This document shows positions 15,748-24,046 of a stretch of 25,345 bases of DNA, piece by piece. Position 1 is the first letter of the stretch. Each line of letters starts with the position of its first letter. The translations under genes were made by a program, and so were the position numbers. The notes under the pieces were generated by a model, which was not told the origin of the DNA, made no database searches, and was given only the letters and a program-made list of their open reading frames with translations. The DNA lies in NCBI GenBank assembly GCA_947458985.1, contig CANHBA010000006.1, positions 1 through 25,345 of the forward strand, given 5' to 3'. This DNA comes from Flavobacteriales bacterium. Lineage in GTDB: Bacteria > Bacteroidota > Bacteroidia > Flavobacteriales_D > Crocinitomicaceae.

Positions 15748-16797
15748 TTACAGGTGCTTGTCCGTAAATCTACTGATATTTATTTCGGGATTCAAAGGTT
15801 TGTTTGTGGTGATGTGCTCAGCCAATTCACGGGCCAAAGTAGGGGCCATCATATAGCCTTTTGTTCCCAAACCATTGAAAATAAAAACGCCAGGGAAGTT
15901 TGGATGCATCCCCATTAAAGGTCTGCGGTCTAGTACGGTAGGCCTAACTCCTGCAACTTGATCTATCACCTTCGGATGATAAGTGCCCAGTGCTTCAAGC
16001 GTCTCCAATAAAAACGTTTTTCCTTCCTCAGTAACAGTTAAGGTAGGGTTGTTAAATTCGTAGGTTGCCCCTATTCTAAAGTGTTTTTGACCATAAGGCA
16101 ACACAAAGCATTTTCTATTCAAGGACTCCTCTTCGGGTAAAAGTTCGCTTTCGATCAATAAAGTCTGACCTTTTGTCTGTTGCAAAGGCAAATAAGCAAA
16201 CGTTTCCTCTTCTTTCTGTAAATAGCCCATGCAAAAAATCACAAAGTCGTAGCTTTCACTTTGGTATTTACATTCGGAGGGGGTCCATGCTTGGCTATCA
16301 AATTGAGCTTCCAACAAAACACCATTTGCTTTAAAATAAGCTGTATGCTGTTGCACCCAACCTGCGGCGTCTATCCAAAACGCGTTTTTAACCCTCCCGC
16401 TTCCAAAGGTGTTGTTTGCAGTTTGGTTATGCTCGTCTGCTGAGCTGATTTTTTCTAAATACGGCTCATAAGCCATTTCATTTGAGCGCTCTTCCCAAAG
16501 TAAGCGCTCTTGTTCTGAGGAAAAAAACCGCCTGATTACTATTGGATGATAGAACTTGGCGTTTAGTTTTTTTTCGATTTCTAGATAAAATTGTTGTGCC
16601 TCCGGAAGAAATTCATCTAAGCGCCAGGATTTATTCATGCGGCGAAAAACCATAGGGTTTACCATTCCTGCAGCAATTGCACTCGAATGATTGTAGCCTT
16701 GATCCAATATTTTCACGGAGATACCCTTAGCGAGCAACTGATGCGCCAAGCAGGTTCCTGCTAAACCCGCGCCAATAATTAATGCTTTTTGTGCCAT
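15748..16797 (-). CDS. FAD-dependent oxidoreductase of the DAO family
   Basis: 349 aa. KALIIGAGLAGTCLAHQLL at the N-terminus is a Rossmann FAD-binding motif (GAGLAG, 9-14), followed by the acidic end of the second strand (KILDQ). Near the C-terminus, VAGVRPTVLDRRPLMGMHP and FNGLGTKGYMMAP are the second FAD-contacting region seen in D-amino-acid/glycine oxidase-like proteins, including ThiO and the C-terminal half of MnmC. Members oxidise secondary or primary amine groups; the substrate cannot be read from the sequence. It has no MnmC methyltransferase half. It starts 3 bp after the ComF-like gene, so the two are probably co-transcribed. Confidence 0.82.
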   Translation of the reverse strand: MAQKALIIGAGLAGTCLAHQLLAKGISVKILDQGYNHSSAIAAGMVNPMVFRRMNKSWRLDEFLPEAQQFYLEIEKKLNAKFYHPIVIRRFFSSEQERLLWEERSNEMAYEPYLEKISSADEHNQTANNTFGSGRVKNAFWIDAAGWVQQHTAYFKANGVLLEAQFDSQAWTPSECKYQSESYDFVIFCMGYLQKEEETFAYLPLQQTKGQTLLIESELLPEEESLNRKCFVLPYGQKHFRIGATYEFNNPTLTVTEEGKTFLLETLEALGTYHPKVIDQVAGVRPTVLDRRPLMGMHPNFPGVFIFNGLGTKGYMMAPTLARELAEHITTNKPLNPEINISRFTDKHL

Positions 16798-16800
16798 GTT

Positions 16801-17523
16801 TTATTTCGTGAAAGCGAAACTAAGCAAACTAATTTGAACTTTTGGGTCGGTGGCCTTGATTGCCCGAGCCAAAGACTCCAAAGTTGCGCCTGTAGTAATG
16901 ACGTCATCAACAATCAAAATATGTCCATAATTTGTGTTTTTTAAAGCGGCATCAAACATATTTTGCACGTTGTCCCAGCGACCAAAACGGTCATTTGTGG
17001 TCTGACTACTCGTGTGTTTGCGTTTGCGTACCAAGCTTTTCATGAGCGGAATACCCCACTCCTTAGAAAGACCGCGCGCTAGTAATTCACTCTGGTTATA
17101 TCCTCTGGCAAATTTCTTTTTCGGGTGAATTGGCACCGGAAGTAAAGCATCAACTTTACTAATTGGATGTTGCAGAAGTTGTTGTGCCATGTGTTCCCCT
17201 AAAAAAATTCCTAACGGTGCTTTGAAGTCGTATTTCAAGGCGCGGATCAAAGACTGACTTATTTTGCCTTTTCCGTATACATATAGCGCACAAGTATGCT
17301 TGATCTCTACCCGATTCCAAAAAAGTTTGTCTAAAATGGTAGCCTCGGTTTGCAGTTCAAAATAGGTGCGCTCTAGGCCATCCCAACAAACCCAACACAA
17401 GTAGCGTTCTTGCGCTACCAATTCTTTATTGCAATGCAAACAGACGTTTGTGAAAACTAAATGTCCAAGCCCATCTGTGTAATTTTTAAGAACTAAACCT
17501 AACTTCTGAATGTATGTGGACAT
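16801..17523 (-). CDS. ComF-family phosphoribosyltransferase-like protein
   Basis: 240 aa. A four-cysteine zinc-finger-like module lies at the N-terminus (C28, C31, C43, C46; CLHC and CWVC). The rest is a type I phosphoribosyltransferase fold with VPIHPKKKFARGYNQSELLA in the middle and the PRPP-binding motif ILIVDDVITTGAT at about 202-214. ComF proteins are needed for DNA uptake in naturally competent bacteria, but homologues occur widely and the enzymatic activity is usually unproven. No other competence gene is present here. It is the first gene of the leftward group and precedes the oxidoreductase by 3 bp. Confidence 0.88.
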   Translation of the reverse strand: MSTYIQKLGLVLKNYTDGLGHLVFTNVCLHCNKELVAQERYLCWVCWDGLERTYFELQTEATILDKLFWNRVEIKHTCALYVYGKGKISQSLIRALKYDFKAPLGIFLGEHMAQQLLQHPISKVDALLPVPIHPKKKFARGYNQSELLARGLSKEWGIPLMKSLVRKRKHTSSQTTNDRFGRWDNVQNMFDAALKNTNYGHILIVDDVITTGATLESLARAIKATDPKVQISLLSFAFTK

Positions 17524-17860
17524 CTGCTTTTTGATTTAACATTTGGTTGTTTAAAAGTGTAGAAATTAACCCGCAAATTTTTAACGCTCATTTGTTAACT
17601 TTATTGAGGTTTCCTTTCATACGAAATTAATCGGTTCGCCACTACAATTTTCTTCAGAAAAATTATCAAAACACCACGCAAAAGCATGTGAATATCTTTC
17701 TTGGTCCTGTTGAAATCCGCTGAAGGGTTTGTCCATGAAAGGTTTGCGCTTTTTAGTGTTGAAAACCGCGATTAAATGTTAATTTCTTTAATTGATTCGA
17801 GCCCGAATTTTAACAAATTTTGTAACCCTGATTTATTTGGAAATCTGCAACCCTGAAGCT
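17524..17860. promoter_or_regulatory. Long AT-rich divergent intergenic region between comF and nrdB
   Basis: This is the only gene-free stretch of more than 300 bp. I see no convincing gene in it. It holds a near-consensus nrdB promoter (17792-17822); TGTTGAAAA at 17757-17765, whose complement TTTTCAACA is one base from the loose DnaA-box consensus TTWTNCACA; the inverted repeat ATTAA-ATG-TTAAT at 17771-17783 just upstream of the promoter; the weaker repeat TTAAC-N8-GTTAA at 17581-17598; and CGAAATTA (17622-17629), a one-mismatch -7 box for comF on the minus strand. I do not see a clear NrdR box. Regulatory roles are inference. Confidence 0.4.
17792..17822 (+). promoter_or_regulatory. Near-consensus promoter for nrdBA
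   Basis: TTG (17792-17794), 20 bp, AAATTTTG (17815-17822). Spacing is right; the -7 box has one mismatch (first T is A). The ATG follows 38 nt after the box. Confidence 0.5.
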
Positions 17861-18841
17861 ATGACAAAAACACTACACGAACCGATTCTTGAAGAAAATA
17901 AAAGCCGTTTCGTACTGTTCCCGATTCAACACGACGACATCTGGAGCTTCTACAAAAAAGCAGAGGCCAGCTTCTGGACAGCAGAAGAAATCGATCTATC
18001 CCCCGACCTCATCGACTGGGAAAACAAACTCACCGACGACGAACGTCACTTTATCAAACACGTTTTAGCGTTTTTTGCTGCTTCAGACGGCATCGTGAAC
18101 GAAAACTTAGCTGAGCACTTCCTCAATGAAGTACAATACACCGAAGCTAAATTTTTCTACGGTTTTCAGGTTACAATGGAAAACATCCATTCTGAAACCT
18201 ACTCACTGCTCATCGACACCTACATTAAAGACACCCAAGACAAAAATCACCTTTTCAACGCCATCGATACTGTCGACTGCGTCCGTAAAAAAGCGGATTG
18301 GGCTTTGCGCTGGATCGACAAAGGTTCTTATGCCGAACGCCTCGTGGCTTTTGCCGCTGTTGAAGGCATCTTTTTCTCAGGTTCGTTTTGCTCTATCTTT
18401 TGGCTCAAAAAGCGAGGCTTAATGCCCGGTCTTTCTTTCTCTAACGAACTTATTTCTAGAGATGAAGGCTTGCACTGCGATTTCGCATGTTTGCTTTACA
18501 CCAAGCACTTGGTCAATCAACTTCCTAAGGAGCAAGTCCAAGAAATCATTACTCATGCAGTCGAAATCGAAAAAGAGTTTGTAACTGACGCTCTTCCTGT
18601 TAAGCTCATCGGCATGAACAGCGACCTAATGGGTCAGTACATCGAGTTTGTTGCAGACCGCCTTCTTGTTGAGCTCGGAAACGAACGCGTCTACAACGCC
18701 ACCAACCCTTTTGACTTCATGGACATGATTTCCATTCAAGGAAAAACCAATTTCTTTGAAAAGCGCGTAGGTGAATACCAAAAAGCAGGCGTATTAGCCG
18801 GCAAAGAAAATCAAGCTTTTAGCCTTGATGAAGATTTTTAA
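17861..18841 (+). CDS. nrdB: Class I ribonucleotide reductase, small (beta) subunit
   Basis: 326 aa. The beta subunit houses the di-iron centre and tyrosyl radical used by NrdA to make deoxyribonucleotides. All expected residues are present: metal ligands D76 (AASD), E107 and H110 (ENIH), E168 (AVEG), E202 and H205 (DEGLH), and radical Tyr114 (SETYSLL). The C-terminal FSLDEDF resembles the tail by which eukaryotic R2 binds R1. The sequence is of the eukaryote-like type (for example VLAFFAASDGIVNENL), as usual in Bacteroidota. The start at 17861 gives the expected N-terminus; the longer frame from 17792 begins at the promoter's -33 TTG. nrdA follows after 30 bp. Confidence 0.97.
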   Translation: MTKTLHEPILEENKSRFVLFPIQHDDIWSFYKKAEASFWTAEEIDLSPDLIDWENKLTDDERHFIKHVLAFFAASDGIVNENLAEHFLNEVQYTEAKFFYGFQVTMENIHSETYSLLIDTYIKDTQDKNHLFNAIDTVDCVRKKADWALRWIDKGSYAERLVAFAAVEGIFFSGSFCSIFWLKKRGLMPGLSFSNELISRDEGLHCDFACLLYTKHLVNQLPKEQVQEIITHAVEIEKEFVTDALPVKLIGMNSDLMGQYIEFVADRLLVELGNERVYNATNPFDFMDMISIQGKTNFFEKRVGEYQKAGVLAGKENQAFSLDEDF

Positions 18842-18862
18842 ACCTAACTAAACTATTAATAT

Positions 18863-18868
18863 AAGGAG
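18863..18868 (+). promoter_or_regulatory. Shine-Dalgarno sequence of nrdA
   Basis: AAGGAG lies 3 nt before the ATG at 18872. Most genes here show no such site or start by overlap with an upstream stop, so this is notable; the spacing is shorter than the usual 5-9 nt. Confidence 0.55.
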
Positions 18869-18871
18869 CAT

Positions 18872-21235
18872 ATGTACGTTGTTAAAAGAGACGGAAGAAA
18901 AGAGTCCGTCAAATTCGATAAAATCACGGCGCGCATCGTCAAGATGTGCTACGGTTTAGATCCACTTGTTTCACCAGAAGCTGTTGCCATGAAAGTCATT
19001 GAAGGACTTTTTGACGGCGTGAGTACAACTGAACTAGACAACCTTGCTGCAGAAGTTGCTGCAGCCAAAACAATTGACCACCCAGACTACGCGCTTCTTG
19101 CATCTCGCATTGCCGTTTCCAATCTCCACAAAGAGACCAAGAAAACATTTTCTGAAGTCATGCACGACATGTACCACTATGTTGATAACAAAACAAACGA
19201 ATCTGCTTCGCTCCTTGCAGACGACGTTTACCAAATCATCATGGACAACAAAGAAGTGCTTGACTCCAGCATTATCTACGACCGCGACTTCCGCTACGAC
19301 TACTTTGGCTTCAAAACTTTAACGCGCTCTTACCTCATGCGCTTATATGGCAAAATCGTTGAGCGCCCACAACAAATGTTAATGCGTGTCGCTATTGGTA
19401 TTCACAAAGACGATATCCAATCTGCCATTAAAACCTATAATTTGATGTCAGAAGGTTGGTTTACACACGCCACACCGACCCTATTCAATTCTGGCACACC
19501 AAAACCACAAATGTCGTCTTGTTTCTTGCTTACCATGAAAGAAGATAGCATTAGTGGCATCTATGACACACTCAAGTCTTGTGCACAAATATCCCAATCT
19601 GCCGGTGGCATTGGTTTATCTATCCACGACATCCGCGCCACTGGTTCTTATATCAAAGGCACAAACGGAGCTTCCAACGGAATTGTCCCGATGCTACGCG
19701 TATTTAATGACACCGCCCGCTACGTTGACCAAGGTGGTGGCAAGCGCAAAGGATCTTTTGCTATTTACATCGAGCCTTGGCATGCCGACGTCTTCGATTT
19801 CCTAGACCTCAAGAAAAACCACGGTAAAGAAGAACAACGCGCACGCGACCTCTTCTACGCACTCTGGATTCCAGACCTTTTCATGAAGCGCGTTAAAGAA
19901 AACGGCGAATGGACCCTCATGTGTCCGCACGAATGTCCAGGACTTTCTGACACACACTCTGCTGAATTCGAAGCACTTTACACCAAATACGAGCAAGAAG
20001 GTAAAGGTCGCAAAACCATCAAAGCACAAGACCTTTGGTTTAAAATCCTCGAATCTCAAATTGAAACCGGCACGCCTTACATGCTTTATAAAGATGCTGC
20101 CAATTCAAAATCGAACCAACAAAACCTCGGAACCATCAAGTCTTCTAACTTGTGTACCGAAATTATCGAATATACAGCGCCAGATGAAGTTGCAGTTTGT
20201 AACCTTGCCTCACTTGCGCTCCCTAAATTCGTTACCGAAGAAGGTGCTTTTGACCACGACAAACTTTTCGAAGTAACGTATCAAGCAACGCTCAACCTCA
20301 ACCGTATCATCGACAACAACTTCTACCCTGTAGAAGAAGCGCGTAACTCCAATATGCGCCACCGTCCAATTGGTTTAGGTGTTCAAGGATTGGCCGATGC
20401 ATTCATTATGCTTGGATTCCCTTTTGAATCTGAAGAAGCACGCGCGCTCAACCGCGAAGTATTTGAAACCATTTACTTTGCATCCATGACCGCATCCAAA
20501 GACCTCGCTAAAGTAGACGGTCCATACCAAACCATCAAAGGTTCTCCTGTATCCAAAGGCGTTTTCCAATTTGACATGTGGGGAGTAACACCTACAAACC
20601 GCTGGGAATGGGATCTTCTCAAAGACGAAGTAAAAAAACACGGTGTGCGCAACTCCCTATTACTCGCGCCAATGCCTACAGCATCAACTGCTCAAATCCT
20701 TGGCAACAACGAGTGTTTCGAACCCTACACCTCTAACATCTACACCCGTCGCGTATTGTCTGGCGAATTCATTATCGTCAACAAGCACTTACTCAAAGAC
20801 CTCGTTCGCGAAGGACTTTGGAACAAAGACATGCGCCAAAAAATCATGGCTGCCAACGGTTCTATTCAAAACATCCAAGATATTCCACAGCGCTTAAAAG
20901 ATCTCTACAAAACAGCTTGGGAAATCTCACAAAAGGCCATCATCGAACAAGCTGCTGACCGCGGTGCCTATATCTGTCAAAGTCAATCTCTCAACATCTT
21001 CATGGAAAACGCCAATTTCGGCAAACTCACTTCCATGCACTTCTACGGTTGGGAAAAAGGACTCAAAACAGGTATGTACTACCTCCGTACCAAAGCCGCT
21101 ACTGACGCGATCAAATTTACTGTCGACAAAACAGTTACTGAAGAGCCAAAAGCAGCTGCGATCGTTGAAGACCAACAAGCCGCAATCGCTTGTTCACTAG
21201 ACGACCCAGATGGTTGTGAAATGTGTTCCGGATAG
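18872..21235 (+). CDS. nrdA: Class I ribonucleotide reductase, large (alpha) subunit
   Basis: 787 aa. It reduces ribonucleoside diphosphates using the radical from NrdB. The N-terminus (YVVKRDGRKESVKFDKITARI) is an ATP-cone for overall activity control. Catalytic residues: C217 (MSSCFLL) and C443 (VAVCNLA) as the reducing pair, C428 as thiyl radical site in NLCTEI with N426 and E430, and the tyrosine pair in GMYYLRT for radical transfer. The C-terminal GCEMCSG supplies the shuttle cysteines C782 and C785. Size and motifs are normal. The last 17 coding bases, including the stop, are repeated 70 bp downstream. It is followed by a strong intrinsic terminator at 21329-21356. Confidence 0.97.
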   Translation: MYVVKRDGRKESVKFDKITARIVKMCYGLDPLVSPEAVAMKVIEGLFDGVSTTELDNLAAEVAAAKTIDHPDYALLASRIAVSNLHKETKKTFSEVMHDMYHYVDNKTNESASLLADDVYQIIMDNKEVLDSSIIYDRDFRYDYFGFKTLTRSYLMRLYGKIVERPQQMLMRVAIGIHKDDIQSAIKTYNLMSEGWFTHATPTLFNSGTPKPQMSSCFLLTMKEDSISGIYDTLKSCAQISQSAGGIGLSIHDIRATGSYIKGTNGASNGIVPMLRVFNDTARYVDQGGGKRKGSFAIYIEPWHADVFDFLDLKKNHGKEEQRARDLFYALWIPDLFMKRVKENGEWTLMCPHECPGLSDTHSAEFEALYTKYEQEGKGRKTIKAQDLWFKILESQIETGTPYMLYKDAANSKSNQQNLGTIKSSNLCTEIIEYTAPDEVAVCNLASLALPKFVTEEGAFDHDKLFEVTYQATLNLNRIIDNNFYPVEEARNSNMRHRPIGLGVQGLADAFIMLGFPFESEEARALNREVFETIYFASMTASKDLAKVDGPYQTIKGSPVSKGVFQFDMWGVTPTNRWEWDLLKDEVKKHGVRNSLLLAPMPTASTAQILGNNECFEPYTSNIYTRRVLSGEFIIVNKHLLKDLVREGLWNKDMRQKIMAANGSIQNIQDIPQRLKDLYKTAWEISQKAIIEQAADRGAYICQSQSLNIFMENANFGKLTSMHFYGWEKGLKTGMYYLRTKAATDAIKFTVDKTVTEEPKAAAIVEDQQAAIACSLDDPDGCEMCSG

Positions 21236-21236
21236 A
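21219..21236 (+). repeat. 18-bp direct repeat, copy 1 (3' end of nrdA)
   Basis: AAATGTGTTCCGGATAGA encodes the final residues and stop of NrdA plus one base. An identical copy starts 70 bp downstream at 21289, leaving a 52-bp insert between them. Confidence 0.85.
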
Positions 21237-21288
21237 AGCGGCGCTAGCCGGTTATATGTGGAACGTAAATTCATGAACGAAGTGAACT

Positions 21289-21306
21289 AAATGTGTTCCG
21301 GATAGA
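21289..21306 (+). repeat. 18-bp direct repeat, copy 2
   Basis: Identical to 21219-21236 and non-coding. ATGTG also occurs at 21256, so it recurs at exact 35-bp intervals (21221, 21256, 21291), but the middle unit otherwise matches poorly. The layout resembles a duplicated gene 3' end flanking an insertion scar; the mechanism is not visible. Confidence 0.85.
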
Positions 21307-21328
21307 TTTCTCGTTACCAATTGATAAT

Positions 21329-21356
21329 AAAAAGGCCTGCAATTGCAGGCCTTTTT
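21329..21356. terminator. Intrinsic terminator after nrdA
   Basis: GGCCTGCAA-TTGCAGGCC (21334-21351) is a perfect palindrome flanked by five A on the left and five T on the right, so it forms a GC-rich 7-bp stem around AATT, extended by A-T pairs and followed by a U-tract. It works in either orientation by sequence and ends nrdBA transcription. The purH -33 element lies within it. Confidence 0.92.
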
Positions 21357-21376
21357 AATTATACCCCTTACCTTTG
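21343..21376 (+). promoter_or_regulatory. purH promoter overlapping the nrdA terminator
   Basis: TTG (21343-21345), 23 bp, TACCTTTG (21369-21376): exact Bacteroidota -7 box at the upper end of the allowed spacing. The TTG lies in the terminator palindrome. The ATG follows 15 nt after the box. Confidence 0.65.
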
Positions 21377-21391
21377 CACTTTCCTTTTATT

Positions 21392-22921
21392 ATGACAGTT
21401 CAAAAACCTATTCAACGCGCCCTCATTTCAGTATTTTACAAAGATGGCCTTGCCCCAATCGTAGAAAAACTTCATGCCCAACAGGTAGAAATTTTATCAA
21501 CTGGCGGCACGCTTGCTTTTATTCAAGAAATGGGCATTCCAGTTACAGCCGTTGAAGACGTTACCAAATTTCCAGAAATTTTAGGTGGCCGAGTTAAAAC
21601 TTTGCATCCTGCCATTTTTGGAGGCATTCTCCATCGCAGAGATTTCGCTCCTGACCAAGCTCATATGAGCGAACATCAATTGGATTCTATTGACTTAGTC
21701 ATTGTCGATCTATATCCTTTTGAACAAACCGTAGCTTCTGGCGCCAACCACCAAGACATCATCGAAAAAATTGATATCGGTGGCATCTCCTTAATTAGAG
21801 CTGCTGCCAAAAACTACAATGATGTAGTGATTATTCCAAGCGTTAAGCAATATGCACAACTCCTTGAGCTCCTCAGCACACAAGGTGCACAAACCACTTT
21901 AGAACAACGCCAGGCCTTTGCAGCTGAGGCTTTTCATGTGTCTTCTCACTACGACACCATGATCCATCAGTACTTTATGGATGGGCAGAGTACCAATCTT
22001 AAAATCAGTGAAGAAAAACAAACACCTCTTCGCTACGGCGAAAACCCACATCAAAAAGGTATTTTCTACGGTGATATCGATGCATTATTTACCAAATTAC
22101 ACGGAAAAGAACTTTCTTACAACAATCTACTCGATGTAGATGCGGCTGTTCGCCTCATGCAAGAATACAAACAAGACGGACCTACTTTTGCCATATTAAA
22201 ACACAATAACGCTTGTGGTTTGGCTACGCGCCCAACGCTCAAGGCCGCATATGAAGACGCTCTTGCAGCCGATCCAGTAAGTGCATTTGGAGGAATCCTC
22301 ATCTCCAATACAGAAATGGATCTGCCAACCGCAACTTTGGTCAACGAACTATTTTGCGAAGTGCTTATTGCGCCATCCTATACCGCTGACGCACTCGCCA
22401 TATTACAGTCCAAAAAGAACCGGATCATCCTCATTCAAAAAGAAGTTGAGTTACCAAAAACACTCGTCAGAAGTGCATTAAATGGCTACCTCGTTCAGGA
22501 CGCCGATTTAGTATCAGAAACTGCAGCTCAACTAGAAGTTAAGACTAAATTAGCGCCATCTGCAGCTGAAATTGACGACTTGCTTTTTGCAAATAAATTG
22601 GTCAAACACACCAAATCTAACACCATTATTTTGGCAAAAGACGGTCAGCTCCTCGCGAGTGGAACCGGTCAAACATCTCGTGTAGATGCCCTCAAACAAG
22701 CTATTCATAAAGCAAAAAGCTTCGGATTTGACCTCAATGGCGCAGTAATGTCCAGCGATGCATTTTTCCCTTTCCCTGATTGTGTCGAAATTGCACATCT
22801 TGAAGGAATCAACGCCGTAATTCAGCCCGGTGGATCTGTCAAAGACGATCTTTCCATTACGTACTGCGATGAAAACCAAATGAAAATGGTTTTTACAGGA
22901 GTGCGCCACTTCAAACATTAA
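21392..22921 (+). CDS. purH: Bifunctional AICAR transformylase/IMP cyclohydrolase
   Basis: 509 aa, usual length. It carries out the last two steps of purine synthesis: formylation of AICAR by 10-formyl-tetrahydrofolate, then ring closure to IMP. The N-terminal MGS-like cyclohydrolase domain has STGGT (36-40) and GGRVKTLHP (65-73). The C-terminal transformylase domain has LKHNNACG with the catalytic Lys270-His271 pair, then DPVSAFGG, SSDAFFPFPD and VIQPGGSVKD. The start at 21392 (MTVQKPIQRALISVF) matches the family; the frame from 21374 begins inside the promoter box. mreB follows on the same strand after 99 bp. Confidence 0.97.
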   Translation: MTVQKPIQRALISVFYKDGLAPIVEKLHAQQVEILSTGGTLAFIQEMGIPVTAVEDVTKFPEILGGRVKTLHPAIFGGILHRRDFAPDQAHMSEHQLDSIDLVIVDLYPFEQTVASGANHQDIIEKIDIGGISLIRAAAKNYNDVVIIPSVKQYAQLLELLSTQGAQTTLEQRQAFAAEAFHVSSHYDTMIHQYFMDGQSTNLKISEEKQTPLRYGENPHQKGIFYGDIDALFTKLHGKELSYNNLLDVDAAVRLMQEYKQDGPTFAILKHNNACGLATRPTLKAAYEDALAADPVSAFGGILISNTEMDLPTATLVNELFCEVLIAPSYTADALAILQSKKNRIILIQKEVELPKTLVRSALNGYLVQDADLVSETAAQLEVKTKLAPSAAEIDDLLFANKLVKHTKSNTIILAKDGQLLASGTGQTSRVDALKQAIHKAKSFGFDLNGAVMSSDAFFPFPDCVEIAHLEGINAVIQPGGSVKDDLSITYCDENQMKMVFTGVRHFKH

Positions 22922-22962
22922 ACCCGTTTGCAACTATTTTCACAAATATTGACTACAAACGT

Positions 22963-22970
22963 AACCTTTG
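22963..22970 (+). promoter_or_regulatory. Possible -7 box for mreB
   Basis: AACCTTTG differs from TAnnTTTG at the first base and lies 50 nt before the mreB ATG. No TTG is at the right distance, so mreB may also be read through from purH; no terminator is visible between them. Confidence 0.25.
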
Positions 22971-23020
22971 AACGTCTTCTACGAATAAGAAGAAATTACA
23001 AAAACCAATAAGCGCTTAAA

Positions 23021-24046
23021 ATGGGCCTTTTTAACTTTCTTACACAGGAAATTGCCATTGACCTCGGTACGGCAAATACCCTGATTATTTGGAACGACAA
23101 AGTTGTTGTCGACGAACCTTCAATTGTAGCCAAAGATATCCAAACGGGTAAGGTGGTTGCTATCGGACGTAAGGCACAACAAATGCATGGTAAAACGCAC
23201 AAACTAATCGAAACAGTTCGTCCGTTAAAAGACGGTGTTATTGCCGACTTCCAAAGTGCCGAACAAATGATCAAAGGCATGATCAAAATGATCAATCCTG
23301 GCCGTAGCCTATTTAATCCAACGCTCCGCATGGTTATTTGTATACCATCCGGAATTACAGAAGTAGAAAAGCGCGCCGTTCAAGATTCCGCTGAACACGC
23401 TGGCGCAAAAGAAGTATACCTCATCCACGAACCAATGGCTGCCGCAATTGGTATTGGTATTGACGTCGAAGAGCCTATGGGCAACATGATCATCGACATA
23501 GGTGGTGGTACTTCAGAAATTGCCGTTATTGCACTTGGTGGTATCGTTTGTGATAAATCTATCCGCATTGCCGGCGACGACTTCACCAACGATATCGAAG
23601 AATACATGCGCCGCCAACACAACATCTTAGTTGGTGAACGCACAGCTGAACAAATCAAAATTGAAGTTGGCGCCGCGCTTCCTGAACTCGAAAACCCACC
23701 TGCCGATTTCGCAGTGCGTGGCCGTGACCTCATGACTGGTATTCCCAAAGAAATCATGGTTTCTTACCAAGAAGTTGCGCATGCACTCGACAAAACCATC
23801 TCTAAAATTGAGGAGGCGATCTTAAGTGCTCTCGAAATGACCCCACCTGAGCTTTCTGCCGATATCTACAAAACAGGTATTTACCTTGCCGGTGGTGGTT
23901 CTATGCTTCGCGGCCTAGACAAACGTATTTCTGCCAAAACAAAACTTCCGGTACACATCGCCGAAGATCCACTCAGAGCAGTAGCGCGCGGCACGAGCAT
24001 CGCACTTAAAAATATCGATAAGTATCCATTCTTGATGGGTAGATAA
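23021..24046 (+). CDS. mreB: Rod shape-determining protein MreB
   Basis: 341 aa, normal length. MreB is a bacterial actin homologue that polymerises on the inner membrane and guides elongation of the cell wall. Actin-fold motifs: phosphate-1 DLGTANT (14-20), IHEPMAAAIG (135-144; E137), phosphate-2 DIGGGTSEIAVIALGG (159-174) and the adenosine motif LAGGGSMLRG. The short hydrophobic N-terminus (MGLFNFL) is consistent with membrane attachment. The purH-mreB order is one I recall from other Bacteroidota, but mreC and mreD do not follow here; the next gene is convergent. The stop codon lies in the loop of a hairpin (24028-24061). Confidence 0.97.
   Translation: MGLFNFLTQEIAIDLGTANTLIIWNDKVVVDEPSIVAKDIQTGKVVAIGRKAQQMHGKTHKLIETVRPLKDGVIADFQSAEQMIKGMIKMINPGRSLFNPTLRMVICIPSGITEVEKRAVQDSAEHAGAKEVYLIHEPMAAAIGIGIDVEEPMGNMIIDIGGGTSEIAVIALGGIVCDKSIRIAGDDFTNDIEEYMRRQHNILVGERTAEQIKIEVGAALPELENPPADFAVRGRDLMTGIPKEIMVSYQEVAHALDKTISKIEEAILSALEMTPPELSADIYKTGIYLAGGGSMLRGLDKRISAKTKLPVHIAEDPLRAVARGTSIALKNIDKYPFLMGR

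Noticed and set aside
17581..17598. TTAAC-N8-GTTAA inverted repeat near comF, considered as an operator.
   Set aside because: Five-base AT-rich arms are expected by chance in this region and no matching site was found elsewhere.
17735..17782. Short reading frame MKGLRFLVLKTAIKC upstream of nrdB, considered as a leader peptide.
   Set aside because: Only 15 codons, no ribosome-binding site or promoter before it, and no attenuator-like hairpin after it.
18863..21235. C-rich coding strand of nrdA suggesting foreign origin (one 60-base line at 19081 has 22 C and 9 G).
   Set aside because: Other rightward genes look similar and the NrdA protein is typical of the phylum. Hand counts of a few lines do not show a sharp change that would mark transfer.
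21237..21288. 52-bp insert after nrdA, considered as a REP/MITE-like element.
   Set aside because: No terminal inverted repeats beyond very short ones (CGGC-GCTA-GCCG, TTCATGAA) and no second copy in the window; kept only as a possible scar.
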